A stretch of DNA of 64,000 nucleotides. Source: Paenarthrobacter nitroguajacolicus JCM 14115 (GTDB lineage: Bacteria > Actinomycetota > Actinomycetes > Actinomycetales > Micrococcaceae). Under the pieces are notes generated by a model that was given only the letters and a program-made list of their open reading frames with translations, searched no databases and had not been told where the DNA came from. Below, piece by piece: positions 1 through 11,569 of the stretch. A program made the position numbers and the translations under genes. The stretch spans positions 1 through 64,000 of the forward strand of contig BBFS01000013.1 in NCBI GenBank assembly GCA_001313365.1. Direction: 5' to 3'. Positions within the stretch are counted from its first letter, which is position 1, and each line of letters starts with the position of its first letter.

Positions 1-81
1 CGCAGCTGCAACGCTCACAAGGCCGGCGGGAAGGGGCGCGGTCGTGCCGCGCCGCCAAGGTAGGCGGTATTGCTGGTTCAT
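1..81 (-). CDS. N-terminus of an unidentified protein (partial)
   Basis: A minus-strand ATG at 81 is preceded by a good ribosome site (AGGAGAACC) and opens a frame (MNQQYRLPWRRGTTAPLPAG...) that runs off the left edge after 27 codons. The start is basic and then Ala/Leu/Val-rich, as in a signal peptide or first membrane helix, but too little is present to name a family. It is divergent from the amine oxidase gene at 200, so the 118-base gap should hold promoters for both. Confidence 0.5.
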   Translation of the reverse strand, partial: MNQQYRLPWRRGTTAPLPAGLVSVAAA

Positions 82-199
82 GGTTCTCCTGGCCGCCGGC
101 GACGTTTGGGTCAAGGACTTTACGCCGGCCTGTGAGGTGGGTAACATCAAAGCGTTGGTTGAACAGTTGTACCATTAAAAATCGACTTCAGGAAGTGCC

Positions 200-2185
200 A
201 TGACCCTTCAAACCACCCCCTTGGCCGCAACGACGCAGGCTCCGCTGGGGCAGCATCCGCTTGAGCAGCTCTCGGCACAGGAGATCCACCAGGCCCGCCG
301 GATCCTGGCAGAGGCCGGTCTCGTCGCCGAGACCACCCGCTTCGCCTACCTCGGCCTGATCGAACCGCCCAAGACCGCTTTTCAGGGAGATGCCGCAGAT
401 GCCCCTCGCCTGGTCCGGACCATGCTTTGGGACGCGGCAGAGTCGCGTTCCCTCGATGTCAGGCTGTCCCTGACCACAGGACTCGTCCTTGATACGCGGG
501 AACTCAACCCCGCAATCGATGGTCAGTTGCCCGTTCTGCTTGAGGAATTCGGGATCATCGAGGACATCCTGGCTGTAGATCCACAGTGGAACGCAGCACT
601 GGCCAGCCGTGGCCTGACCCCCGGCGCAGGTCCGCGTCGCTCCCTTGTCCGCAGGCGTCTTCGAGTACGGGAACGAGGAAGGCAAACGGCTTCTTCGCGG
701 CCTCGGATTCCGCCAGGACCACGCCGCGGACCACCCCCTGGGCCCACCCGATTGACGGGTTGGTTGCCTTCGTGGATGTGGAAAACCGCCGAGTGAACCA
801 CTTGATCGACGACGGCCCCCCCGTGCCGGTACCGGAAGTCAACGGCAACTACACCGACCCCCCACAATTCACGGCGAGCTCCGCACGGACTTGAAGCCGA
901 TAGAAATCACCCAGCCCGACGGTCCCAGCTTCTCGTTGGAAGGCAATCACCTTTCCTGGGCCGGCTGGGACCTGCGCGTGGGATTCGATGCCCGCGAAGG
1001 ATTGGTCCTCCACCAACTTCACCACTCGCACCAGGGCCGGCGTCGGCCAGTGGTTCACCGCGCTCCATCTCCGAAATGGTGGTCCCCCTACGGCGATCCG
1101 TCCCCCCCTTATCGGAGCTGGCAGAACTACTTCGATTCCGGCGAGTACCTGGTGGGCCGGGACGCCAACTCGCTCAAGCTGGGTTGCGACTGCCTGGGTG
1201 ACATTACGTACATGTCCCCCTGTGGTGGCTGATGATTTCGGCAATCCGCGGGTGATCGAGAACGGCATCTGCATCCACGAGGAAGACGCGGGAATCCTAT
1301 GGAAGCACACGGACGAGTGGGCCGGCTCCAACGAGGTTCGGCGCAACCGCAGGTTGGTTGTCTCCTTCTTCACCACCGTGGGCAACTACGATTACGGCTT
1401 CTACTGGTACCTCTACCTGGACGGCACCATCGAGTTCGAGGCCAAGCCACGGGCATCGTGTTCACGGCAGCGCTCCCGGACAAGGACTATGCCTACGCCT
1501 CGGAGATCGCCCCGGGCCTCGGCGCCCCTTACCACCAGCACCTCTTCAGCGCCCGGCTGGACATGATGATCGACGGCGACACGAACCGGGTTGAGGAACT
1601 GGACCTGGTGCGCCTTCCCAAGGGACCGGGAAACCCGCACGGCAACGCCTTCACCCAGAAGCGCACAGTGTTGGCCCGTGAATCGGAGTCAGTCCGCGAC
1701 GCCGATGGCACCAAGGCAGGGTGTGGCACATCAGCAACCCGGACTCCTTGAACCACCTTGGCCACCCCCCGTGGGCTACACCCTCTATCCGGAGGGCAAT
1801 CCCACGTTGGCCATGGCCGATGATTCCTCCATCGCTTCGCGGGCCGCTTTCGCCAAACACCACCTGTGGGTCACGCAGCACGCCGAGGACGAGCTCTACG
1901 CGGCAGGCGACTTCGTCAACCAGCACCCCGGAGGTGCCGGGCTTCCCAGCTACGTGGCCCAGGACCGGGACATCGATGGCCAGGACCTCGTGGTGTGGCA
2001 CTCATTCGGCCTGACCCACTTCCCCCCGGCCCGAGGACTGGCCCATCATGCCCGTTGACACCACCGGTTTCACGCTGAAGCCACACGGTTTCTTCGATCA
2101 GAACCCCCCCACACTCAACGTACCTTCCTCTGCCACCGGACACTGCGCTCCTGCCGAGCAAAGCGGCGGCTCCTGCGGACACTGA
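200..2185 (+). CDS. Copper-containing amine oxidase (phenylethylamine/histamine oxidase family), frameshifted in this sequence
   Basis: Oxidises primary amines to aldehyde, ammonia and hydrogen peroxide using Cu and the cofactor topaquinone (TPQ). The restored protein (about 655 aa) shows every family hallmark: catalytic base in [10 protein letters not shown] (about nt 1130), the TPQ-forming Tyr in [11 protein letters not shown] (about nt 1375), Cu ligands in [10 protein letters not shown] (about nt 1535), and the third His region [17 protein letters not shown] near the end. It closely resembles the Arthrobacter phenylethylamine oxidase from memory; substrate is not settled by sequence. Start ATG 200 follows AGGAAG. 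The reading frame breaks about eight times, mostly at C-runs (about nt 619, 732, 862, 1085, 2025) and twice where a G is missing (about 1442, 1715). All breaks disappear if those homopolymers are corrected, so I treat it as intact. Confidence 0.93.
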
Positions 2186-2290
2186 CGGTTTCGTCCGTGC
2201 CCACCATTGCGGGAGCGCGCCCCGGCGTTCCCGCAGTGGTAGGGTGCTCACGGTCCCGCCATGGCCACCCGCCCGAATTGAAGGAGCAGC

Positions 2291-2905
2291 ATGCCCCCCC
2301 GCTTGGTTGATCACGATGAACGCCGGCGTTCCATCATCGAGACCACGTGGCGGCTGATTGCTGAGCAGGGCATCGAGAACGCCAGCATGCGGGACATCGC
2401 GCGGGAGTGCGGCTACGCGGCACCGGGCGTGCTGGCCCATTATTTTCCCAACAAGGACGCACTGCTGCTGGCCTCCTACGAATTGATCTGCGAACGCACC
2501 AACGAACGCATCGCCGCAGGCACGGCCGGCCGTCGCGGCCTTTCAGCCCTTCGAAGTTTGTGCCTGGAAATCATCCCGGCCGATCCCCCCCTCACCGTGG
2601 TGGAAGCCCGCGTTGCGGTTTCGTTCTGGCAACGGGCGCAGACTGAAAACGCGCTGCGCGCCGTCGGCAGGGAGGCGCTGCTGCACTGGCGCGGGCTGGT
2701 GATGGGTTTCCTTGCCCAAGCAGAGCACGACGGCGAATGCGAACCATTGGCGGACCCGGATGCGGTTGCCGATGAACTGCTAAACGTCATGATGGGTCTG
2801 CACGTCACCTCCATGCTTGATCCGGATGCGGTCACTGGTTCCCGTCAGCGCCATCTGGTGGAGCGTGCACTTGCGCGGTTGGCCGTCCGGAAACAGCCGG
2901 CCTAG
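2291..2905 (+). CDS. TetR-family regulator, BetI-like
   Basis: A 204-residue TetR repressor. The N-terminal helix-turn-helix is clear (RRRSIIETTWRLIAEQGIENASMRDIARECGYAAPGVLAHYF, residues about 10-55), followed by a helical ligand domain of the BetI type. Start ATG 2291 follows GAAGGAG. It lies 105 bases after the amine oxidase in the same direction, so it may regulate it. A CCCCCC run in codons 2-4 gives MPPRL, probably one Pro too many. Its TAG stop (2903-2905) overlaps the convergent LysR stop within a shared CTAG. Confidence 0.88.
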   Translation: MPPRLVDHDERRRSIIETTWRLIAEQGIENASMRDIARECGYAAPGVLAHYFPNKDALLLASYELICERTNERIAAGTAGRRGLSALRSLCLEIIPADPPLTVVEARVAVSFWQRAQTENALRAVGREALLHWRGLVMGFLAQAEHDGECEPLADPDAVADELLNVMMGLHVTSMLDPDAVTGSRQRHLVERALARLAVRKQPA

Positions 2906-3816
2906 CTTCGGGCCGAGCGGGCGGCAACGATTTGGTGCCGCACCGCCTGCGCTACCGCCCGCACCCTCGCCGTGGGGGGCGATGGGACTTCAGGTGGGCC
3001 AGAACTGTCTTCAATTCCGGCACATCGTCACGGATTTCGACGGCGGCCAGCTGGCCGCGTCGTACGTCAACTGATGCTGTGGCCGCTGGTGAAGGATGGA
3101 GTAGCCGAGGCCACGGGCCACGAAAGTACGCACCGTTTCATAGCTGGCCGAACGGAACCTGACGTCGGGCTCCCGGCCACCGAGCCTGGCGATGGAGAGC
3201 ATGAGATCGCGGGTGTGCGGCAAGTCCAGCAGCACGAAGGGTTCACCGCTCAATGCGGACAGCTGAACAGTCTTTGATCCCGCCAGCTTGTGATCTGGCG
3301 GAAGTGCCACATAGGGCCTCACGGTATCCACCACTGAACTGGCTATCGCTTCGGGCAGGTCGAGGTCGTAGCACAGCGCCAAATCCGCCTGTCCACTGAG
3401 CAATGCGGCGATGCAGCCCGAAGTATCGGTTTCGATGACTTCCGCTTCGAGTGCCGGGTGGTCTTCCCGCAATTTCGTCAGGACACCGGGCAGCAGGAAA
3501 GGTGCCAGCGTGCTGAAGCAGGCAACACGGATCCGCCCGGAGACGCTTTGGTGCTCTCCACGCGCGTGGTCAATGCTCTCTTCAACCTGGGCAAGGATGG
3601 CTTGGGCGTCCCTGACGAACAGCTCGCCGGCTGGTGTGAGCACGAGGCCTTTTGAGCGCTGCCTAATGAAGAACTGCGTCCCAACGTGCCGCTCCAGCTG
3701 AGCGATGGCCGCTGAGACAGCTGATTGGGCCACGTTGAGGCGAACGGCTGCGCCTGTCATGGACAGCTGGCTGCCGCTTCCACGAAGTAGCGCAACTGCG
3801 TGAGTGTCACATCCAT
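2902..3816 (-). CDS. LysR-family transcriptional regulator
   Basis: Begins MDVTLTQLRYFVEAAAS; after restoring one C in the Leu codon near 3768 it continues LSMTGAAVRLNVAQSAVSAAIAQLE, the LysR winged helix. The effector-binding domain follows (RIRVACFSTLAPFLLPGVLTKLRE... and GYSILHQRP). The end is restored by correcting a C/G run near 2970. Length is about 305 aa, normal for the family. It is divergent from the RidA-DUF1028-M20-AspA set starting at 3947, the classic position for a LysR activator of an adjacent catabolic operon. The inducer is unknown. Confidence 0.88.
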
Positions 3817-3946
3817 AAGAAGAGCTACGCCATTCATCGGAAAAGTCGATGCAATCGTTCTAAAAGAACTGTTGGACAGATTTAGAGCACCACAGGAAGC
3901 TGAAGAAGACGAGCACACGTCCAAGAACTGAAAGGCAAGCCGCGAC

Positions 3947-4387
3947 ATGAAGCACCAGCGTATCCGTACGTTCAACACGAAAGAGACTTATCCGGAGCAG
4001 AACCTGGACAACGATCTGTGCCAGGCCGTGGTGGCCAACGGCGTGGTTTACCTCCGGGGGGGCCAGATCGGACAGGACCTTGAGACCCGCGAGTCCGTGG
4101 GCATTGGCGATGTCGAAGCCCAAACGGAGAAGGCCATGGCCAACATCGACATGTTGCTCAAGGAGGCGGGCAGCAGCCTTGAAGACATCGTCAAAGTCAC
4201 CGTCTACCTCATCGATCCCCCCCGTTACCGCGAAACCGTCTACCGCACCATGGGCCGCTGGCTCAAAGGCGTTTTCCCCCCCGTCTCTACGGGCATTGTG
4301 GTCCAGGCCTTGGCCCGCCCGGAATGGCTTGTGGAAATTGACGCCACTGCCGTGCTCTCCACGGGTACCTCGGAGGGGCGGTCATGA
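3947..4387 (+). CDS. RidA family protein (YjgF/YER057c/UK114)
   Basis: RidA proteins hydrolyse reactive enamine/imine intermediates; paralogues act inside specific catabolic operons. Family features seen are VYLRGQIGQ near residue 28, EDIVKVTVYLIDP about residue 83, and TGIVVQALARPEWLVEIDATAV at the C-terminus. Length 146 aa is slightly above usual. Three homopolymers (4052, 4207, 4276) appear to be expanded by exactly three bases, giving RGG, DPP and FPP where relatives have one residue fewer. The stop overlaps the next gene (ATGA), implying translational coupling. Confidence 0.9.
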   Translation: MKHQRIRTFNTKETYPEQNLDNDLCQAVVANGVVYLRGGQIGQDLETRESVGIGDVEAQTEKAMANIDMLLKEAGSSLEDIVKVTVYLIDPPRYRETVYRTMGRWLKGVFPPVSTGIVVQALARPEWLVEIDATAVLSTGTSEGRS

Positions 4388-5063
4388 CATTCAGCATCGC
4401 GGCCACAGACGGCAGCGGCAGGTTCGGCATAGCGGTCTCTTCTTCTTCTCCCGCTGTTGCGGCCCGCTGTGCGCACTTGCGCGACGGGGGGGTCGGCGCT
4501 GTCAGCTCCCAGAACATCACCGATCCTCGTCTGGGAACAGCATTGCTCGACCGCCTGCAGGCGGGCTATTCCGCGCAGGAGGCGATTGACGCGTCGTGCA
4601 GGAATCACCCGCAGTGGATTACCGGCAACTGGTGGTGCTCGACGCAAACGGCGGATCCGCTGTATTCAGCGGCGCGCATACCCTTGGCGTGTTTGGCGAA
4701 GGCAGGGGGGCCCTAATAGTGTGGCGGCGGGCAACATGCTCGCCGCTCCGGGGGGGATTGCCCAAGTCCTCTGCGACGCCTTTGAAGCCACCGCCGGAGA
4801 GCTGGAAGTGCGCCTTATGGCTGCCCTTCGAGCCGCTGTTGCGGCCGGCGGCGAAGCCGGACCCGTGCGATCGGCCGGACTTTCGGTGGTATCCGGACAC
4901 GGCTGGAGGGACACGGACCTGCGCGTGGACTGGCACGACCACCCGATCGAGCAACTGGAGGAGCTCCTGGAAGTTTGGCTTCCTCAGCGGCAGGACTACG
5001 TAGTCCGTGGCTGGATCCCGCCGCTTCCATTAGTTATGGGGGGTTGCCGGCGATGAGCGGTGA
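4384..5063 (+). CDS. DUF1028 family protein (predicted Ntn-hydrolase), frameshifted
   Basis: Starts MTFSIAATDGSGRFGIAVSSSSPAVAARC, the typical DUF1028 opening, with an Ntn-hydrolase-like fold expected. A frame change near 4620 and another near 4708 split it; the restored protein continues VVLDANGGSAVFSG and GNMLAAPGGIAQVLCDAFE and ends SYGVAGDER at the TGA at 5061, about 225 aa. DUF1028 members often sit with amidase or peptidase genes. Here it is between RidA and an M20 amidohydrolase, which suggests amide-bond catabolism of an unknown substrate. It overlaps the next start by 11 bases. Confidence 0.8.
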
Positions 5064-6224
5064 AGCAGCAACCACCATCACTGCCCCCCCGGCAGTTCAG
5101 CGCCAGCGCGTGTTGGATTCCGTTGACGCGCAGCGGCCCCCCCACCTGATCCATCTCTCCGAAACCCTGCACGCCAACCCCGAACTTGGCTGGCAAGAGC
5201 ATCGTGCCGCGACTGGACCGCAGAGTACCTGTCCGGACACGGCTTCAAGGTGGAAAGAGAGTATCTGGGCTTTCCCACCGCCATCCGGGCCGTCTTCGGA
5301 ACGGGCTCACGCCGCGTTGGGCTCATGGCCGAGTACGACGCCCTTCCGGGCCTCGGCCACGCATGCGGCCACAACATCATCACGGCCATCTCGTGCGGTG
5401 CCGCCGTGGCTTGGCGCAGTTCGCAGCCGAACATGACCTGACCGTAGAACTGTATGGAACCCCCTGCCGAAGAAGGCGGCGGCGGAAAGATCGAGCTACT
5501 CAAAAAGGGCGCTTTCCAGGGCTTGGACCTGGCCATGATGGCCCATCCCAGCCCCCGTCGATTCCGCCGAAGCCCGCCCCTACGCAGTGGCCCACAACCA
5601 CGTGGAATACCGGGGGGGCAAATCAGCCCACGCCGCTGCGTATCCGGATCAGGGTGTCAACGCCAACGACGCCTTTATTGTTGCCCAGGTGGCCTTGGGC
5701 CTCCTTCGCCAACAACTGCCTTCCGGTACCCGGGTCCACGGAATCCAGACGCGCGGGGGCGAAGCGCCCAACGCCATTCCGGAAAAGACCGAGGGCCGTT
5801 GGTACGTCCGTGCAGAATCACTTGCGCTGTTGGGCGAGCTGGAGGAGCGCGTACAACGATGCTTCGAAGCGGGGGGGGCTTTGGCATCCGGCTGCGAGTT
5901 GTCGGTGACTCCGGAATCGGAGCCCTACTCGGAGTTCCGCACGGACCTGCGGGCACTTGAGCTGTACGTGAGGCATGCGGAGGCTCTCGGCCGGGACTTC
6001 AACGCCCCGCCGGAGCAAGCCACCATGAACCGGGCGTCAACAGACATGGGCAATGTTTCCCAAGTGGTTCCGGCCATCCACCCCTACATAGGACTCGGCT
6101 GCTTCCCGGCAGCCAACCACCAACCCGAGTTCGCCGCGCACTGCGTCGGCGACGCCGCCAACCTTGCCATTCACGACGGCGCAGCGCCTTGGCACTCACG
6201 GCACTGGACTACCTGGCACCGTAG
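5053..6224 (+). CDS. M20 family amidohydrolase (AbgB/aminoacylase-like), frameshifted
   Basis: A metal-dependent hydrolase that removes an acyl or amide group. Diagnostic motifs are EYDALPGLGHACGHN (metal site, nt 5330-5375), GTPAEEGGGGK (catalytic Glu, about 5455) and the dimerisation-domain signature HNHVEYRGKSAHAAAYP. The C-terminus has PYIGLGCFPAANHQPEFA. The GHACGHN variant is that of the AbgB/amidohydrolase subgroup rather than of DapE/ArgE. Four frame breaks (about 5205, 5410, 5550, 6190) sit at short homopolymers. Start ATG 5053 overlaps the DUF1028 stop. Probable work: hydrolysis of an N-acyl or amino acid conjugate. Confidence 0.87.
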
Positions 6225-6265
6225 CCAGGGAGTCCGGCGTCGTGGGCATTTCCAGGAACAGGACC

Positions 6266-7701
6266 ATGACAGAACAAGTAGTACCTTCTCCCTGCACGGG
6301 AGTACGACGAGAGCACGACAGCCTCGGGGGGACGCGGACGTTCCCGAGGCTTCCTACTGGGGGGGCATCAGCACCCTCCGGGCCGTGGACAACTTCCCCC
6401 GTCAGCGGACGAACCATCGGCACCCTGCGTTCCCTCATCTGGAGCCTGGGTGCCGTGAAATACTCAGCAGCAAGGGCAAACGAAAGCCTGGGCCTCCTTC
6501 ATCCGGACAAATCCGCAGCCATCCAAAAGGCTTCCTTGGAAGTCATGGATGGCCTGCTGGATGACCAGTTTGTGGTGGACACGATCCAGGGCGGCGCGGG
6601 AACCAGCACCAACATGAACGCCAACGAGGTCATTGCCAACCGCGCACTGGAACTGACGGGTCACCGCAAGGGCGACTACGCGGCGTTGCATCCCATTGAT
6701 GACGTGAACCGCAGCCAGTCCACCAATGACGTCTACCCAACCGCCATCAAGATCGCCCTGCAGCGGGAAATATCGGGGGGGTTCTGCGACGAGCACGCCC
6801 GGCTCATCCAAGCATTTGACGCGAAGGCCACGGCGTTCGCCGGAATCATCAAAGTGGGCCGCACCCAACTGCAGGACGCTGTGCCTATGTCCATGGGACA
6901 AGAGTTTGGTGCCTTCGCCGACACCCTCCGTGAGGACGGCCAACGGCTCCTTGAACTCCTTCCCCACCTGCGTGAATCCAACCTTGGAGCCACTGCAATC
7001 GGCACCGGCATCACCGCTTCCCCCCGGCTACCGGGAAGCTGTGATCAATGAGCTCAGTTCCATCACCGGACTGCAGCTCACCTCCGCGACCAACCTTGTG
7101 GAGGCCACCAGCGACACGGGCGTGTTCATGCTCGTATCGGGCGTCTTGAAGAGGGCTGCTGTGAAGCTGTCCAAGATCTGCAATGACCTCCGCCTGCTGT
7201 CCTCCGGCCCGCAGACGGGGGGGTTTAGCGAGATCCTCCTGCCCGCAGTGCAGGCCGGGTCCTCCATCATGCCCGGGAAGGTCAACCCGGTCATCCCGGA
7301 AATGGTCAACCAGGTTGCCTTCCGGGTGATCGGCGCGGATGCCACCGTAACCATGGCCGTGGAGGCAGGGCAGCTCCAGCTCAATGCCTTCGAGCCTGTC
7401 ATTGCTGACGCTTTGCTTGAGTCGATCGCCTGGCTCACTGTGGCCTGCCGCCAACTCCGGACACACTGCGTGGACGGCATCACCGCCAATACACAGATGC
7501 TGCAGCAGCGGATGATCGAATCCATCAGCGTCGTCACCGGATTGGCACCCTTGATCGGATACGCCGCCGCTGCAGAACTGGCCAAGGAGGCCCTCGCAAC
7601 CCAACGGGGGCATTGCCGATTTGGTGATTGAGCGCGGACTGCTTGACCCGCAGAAAATGGAGGAGGCTCTTTCGGCCAGGTCGCTGGCCGGCCTCGCCTG
7701 A
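6266..7701 (+). CDS. aspA: Aspartate ammonia-lyase
   Basis: Converts L-aspartate reversibly to fumarate and ammonia. The family signature [15 protein letters not shown] (about nt 7260) and the segments [14 protein letters not shown] and [17 protein letters not shown] place it in the aspartase/fumarase superfamily, nearer AspA than FumC. Start ATG 6266; about 475 aa after correcting C/G runs at about 6330, 6362, 6776, 7020 and 7606. It follows the amidohydrolase by 41 bases, so aspartate released from an N-acyl-aspartate-type substrate could be deaminated here (inference). A strong hairpin terminator follows. Confidence 0.92.
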
Positions 7702-7714
7702 AGGCAACCACCAA

Positions 7715-7757
7715 AAAGGGGGGGACCACGCCTGCTCGGCGTGGTCCCCCCCTTTTG
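7715..7757. terminator. Bidirectional rho-independent terminator
   Basis: Stem GGGGGACCACGCC / GGCGTGGTCCCCC with a short TGCTC loop, flanked by AAAAA on the left and TTTT on the right. It lies between the convergent aspA and flavoprotein genes and so serves both strands. Confidence 0.88.
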
Positions 7758-7768
7758 CGGCTCTGGCG

Positions 7769-9061
7769 TCAGACGGCTCCGCTCGCCACCAGCGCATCCT
7801 GCTCATTGTGGGTGAGGTAGCTTCGCTGGATGGTGATCTGGTCTGCAACGTACTTTGCGTCGTGCCAGACGCCCCAGATGAAGCTGGATCCACGGCGTGA
7901 CTGCCAGGGCAGGCCCAGGAAGTAGATGCCGGGCTCCGCGGATACGCCGCGTTGCTGCAGCGGCTTTCCCTTGTCATCGAAAGCGTCCACTTGCAGCCAG
8001 CTGTAGTCCACTGCGAAGCCTGTTGCCCACACGATGGAGGTGATTCCGGCCGCGACGAGGTCCAGCTCATGGATGGGATTGGTGAGGCTCTCCGGGTCCG
8101 GCCTGAGGAAGCGGGCTTCGGGTTCCTCCGGCAGGTCCAAACCATTGCGTTCCACGTACGCGTCGGCTTCGTCGAGCAACTCCAGGTAGTGAGCATCGCC
8201 GTTCGCGATGTTGGTACGGAGATCGTCCGCGAAACGCATGGTGCCGTCCTGGATCTCCAGGGTCCGCCCCACGAGCTTGATTCCGTTCTCGGCGAGCGCC
8301 CGGAAATCCACGGTGTGGCCGCCGTCTGCCCCGCTGACCGCGATGGTCACGTGTTCGGCGCCCAGTGCCGGGGGGGTGGAGGCGTCCCACTTGCCGAGCA
8401 CACCGAGCCACCAGCAGAAGTCCCGGCCGCGGTAGTTCCGCGGAGGCCGGTCGTGAGGCCCAACGGAAAGGTACACCTGCCGGCCTGAACGCTGGATTTC
8501 CGCTGCGATCTGGACGCCGGAGGAACCGGCGCCCACCACCAGGACGGCACCTTGGGGCAGTTGGCCGGGGGGGTTGCGGTACGAGCTTGAGTGCATCTGC
8601 AAGAGTCCGGCGGTTTCGGGAACGACGGCGGGAATCACCGGCCGCTGAAACGGCCCTGTGGCGGCTACGACGTAGCGTGCGTTGTATTCCCCCCCATCGG
8701 ATGTTTGTACGTGGAAGCCCGATGCTCCGACGTTCCTGCGCACTGACTTGACCTCCACGCCGCAGCGGATGGGCGCGCCGATCTTCTCGCGTAGGCCACG
8801 AAGTAGTCGGCTACCTGCTCCTTGGAGGGGGGGAAGGAGCCGGCCTCGATGTCGGTGAATTCCAGGCCCGGGAAACGATCGTGCCAGGCGGGCCCGTTGG
8901 CAACCAGGGAATCCCACCTCATGGAACGCCACCGTTCGGCAATGCGGTGGCGTTCCAGGACGACGTGGGGGGGAATTCCCCGCTCGCTTAGGTGCTCGCT
9001 CATCGCTACCCCCGGCCTGGCCTGCCCCTACGACCAGGACCTCAACCTCTTGGCTTGACAT
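7769..9061 (-). CDS. Flavin-dependent NAD(P)H monooxygenase-like oxidoreductase (CzcO/FMO family)
   Basis: Two Rossmann dinucleotide sites are visible: VEVLVVGAGQAG at residues 6-17 (FAD) and VLVVGAGSSGVQIAAE about residue 165 (NADPH). The family segment ATGFAVDYSWL follows near residue 340, and RRGSSFIWGVWHDAKYVAD near the end. Length about 425 aa suits the putative flavoprotein monooxygenases of the CzcO type. Several G-runs (about 8372, 8562, 8691, 8830, 8968) shift the N-terminal half out of frame. It stands alone between the terminator and the mdh promoter region; substrate unknown. Confidence 0.85.
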   Translation of the reverse strand: MSSQEVEVLVVGAGQAGGSDERAPKRAGNSPPRRPGTPPHCRTVAFHEVGFPGCQRARLARSFPGPGIHRHRGRLLPPLQGAGSRLLRGLREKIGAPIRCGVEVKSVRRNVGASGFHVQTSDGGEYNARYVVAATGPFQRPVIPAVVPETAGLLQMHSSSYRNPPGQLPQGAVLVVGAGSSGVQIAAEIQRSGRQVYLSVGPHDRPPRNYRGRDFCWWLGVLGKWDASTPPALGAEHVTIAVSGADGGHTVDFRALAENGIKLVGRTLEIQDGTMRFADDLRTNIANGDAHYLELLDEADAYVERNGLDLPEEPEARFLRPDPESLTNPIHELDLVAAGITSIVWATGFAVDYSWLQVDAFDDKGKPLQQRGVSAEPGIYFLGLPWQSRRGSSFIWGVWHDAKYVADQITIQRSYLTHNEQDALVASGAV

Positions 9062-9244
9062 GTGTTCTCCTATGTGGCGAAAGGACGCATACGCGCTGGC
9101 TACTGCGGCCCTCTTCTGTGACTGTTAATTCATTCTCACGTGCACAAAGTGCATCTGCATAGCGAATAAAACAGCGCAATCAAATCGGAAATTATGATGA
9201 TTGCCCCCCCACGCGCACCACAGCGCTGTGGCACCATGACATAA

Positions 9245-10300
<1,056 letters not shown>

Positions 10301-10404
10301 CGTGCTGTTGGCGTGACCAGCCGTGCAAGGTCGGCGCCGGGCGCCTGCGCGGAGCGACGACATTTCCGTCAACCCGTAGCCATCGCCGGGGGCTGCGTAA
10401 CAGG

Positions 10405-10642
10405 TTAGTCGAAGAAGCCCACGATGTAGCCGATGAAGAAGAGCAGCGTGAGCAGGACGCCGGCACCGATGGCTGCAAGCCACAGGAACTGCGTGCCCTT
10501 CCTGGGACCGCTTCATCATGGCCCTGTGGTCCGGCGGTGGAGGCTTCGCCGGGAGGGGGGGTCTCCCCCGGCGGTACCCCCTCCGCCCGGCTCCAAGCCT
10601 GTGATCTTGTCTTCGTATGGATCGGGGGTTGCTGCCTGACAC
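10405..10642 (-). CDS. Small single-pass membrane protein, DUF6480-like
   Basis: Start GTG 10642 behind AAGGGAG. With one C removed near codon 6 the protein reads SGSNPDPYEDKITGLEPGGGV, then VPPGETP, and ends in a single transmembrane helix FLWLAAIGAGVLLTLLFFIGYIVGFFD, about 78 aa. The ITGLEPGGGVPPGETPP pattern matches small actinobacterial proteins I recognise as DUF6480. Function unknown. Too short and too shifted to appear as a clean ORF. Confidence 0.65.
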
Positions 10643-10677
10643 GTTCACTCCCTTGATAGCAGTGGCGGGTGCTGTGT

Positions 10678-11559
10678 TCAGGTTACTCTCATGGTGGTGT
10701 CCCGCGTCGAGGTCCGCAGCCGATACAGGGACGTAGTGGCCGTGATGTAGAGATCCTGACCGTCGGCCCCCTCCGAAGCAGAGATTGGAGACCTTTTCAG
10801 GAACCTCGACGGCGGCCAGCAGCGCCCCGCTGGGTGCATAGACACGAACTGACGAGCCTGCCGAGGTCCACACACGGCCCTCGACGTCAACGCGGAAGCC
10901 GTCCGAGGCCGCGTCAGCATCGAGCTCAACGAACGTGCTGCCTTCACCGCACGAGCCGCCCTTCACGGGGGTAGGCAGCGATCCGGAACGGCACTTCATG
11001 CGCTGGGCCGGCCGTGTCAGCAACATAGAGAAGCGATTCATCCGGGGAGAACGCCAAGCCGTTAGGGTGCACCAGATCCGTGACCACCGGAGTCAGTTCT
11101 GCTGTGGCCGGGTCCAATCGGAACACGTAGCAACCGCCGTATTCCTGCTCGCCCTCATGCCCTTCCACCGTCCCGGGCAGGATCCCGTAGGGAGGATCGG
11201 TGAACCACACGGTGCCATCCCCCGGCCACCACAACATCGTTGGGCGAGTTGAGCCGATGCTCACCGAACGCTTCAACGATCGGCGTCACCACGCCGTCGT
11301 GGTCCCGCTCAACACGTCTGCGGCCGTGGCTGCACTGCACCACGCTGCCGTCGGGGGGGTGGAGCGTCCGGCCGTTGGTGTACTCGACGCCGGTGGCGTA
11401 TTCGCGCGTCGCGCCGGTGCTCGGAGAGAACTCGAGGATTCGGTTGTTGGGAATGTCGCTCCAGCGAAGGGTCTGCGACTGCGGAACCCACAGCGGGCCT
11501 TCAGCCCAGACGGTTCCCTCAAACAACTTTTCCAGGGTGCCAATGATCAGTTCTTCCAT
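10678..11559 (-). CDS. SMP-30/gluconolactonase family protein
   Basis: A six-bladed propeller lactonase-type enzyme. The N-terminus EGTVWAEGPLWVPQSQTLRWSDIPNNRILEF contains the EGP metal-ligand motif; later elements are LNSPNDVVV and GTVWFTDPPYGIL (metal ligands), then HPNGLAFSPDESLLYVADT. Length about 295 aa. Frame breaks at about 11225, 10970 and 10770 occur at short homopolymers. It lies between the DUF6480 gene and the MFS pump, with no obvious pathway partner. Confidence 0.87.
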
Positions 11560-11569
11560 AGGTTCGAGA

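Noticed and set aside
200..2185. Amine oxidase locus as a pseudogene or as several small genes
   Set aside because: All catalytic motifs occur in order and every break is at a G/C homopolymer or a one-base loss; essential genes in the window are broken the same way.
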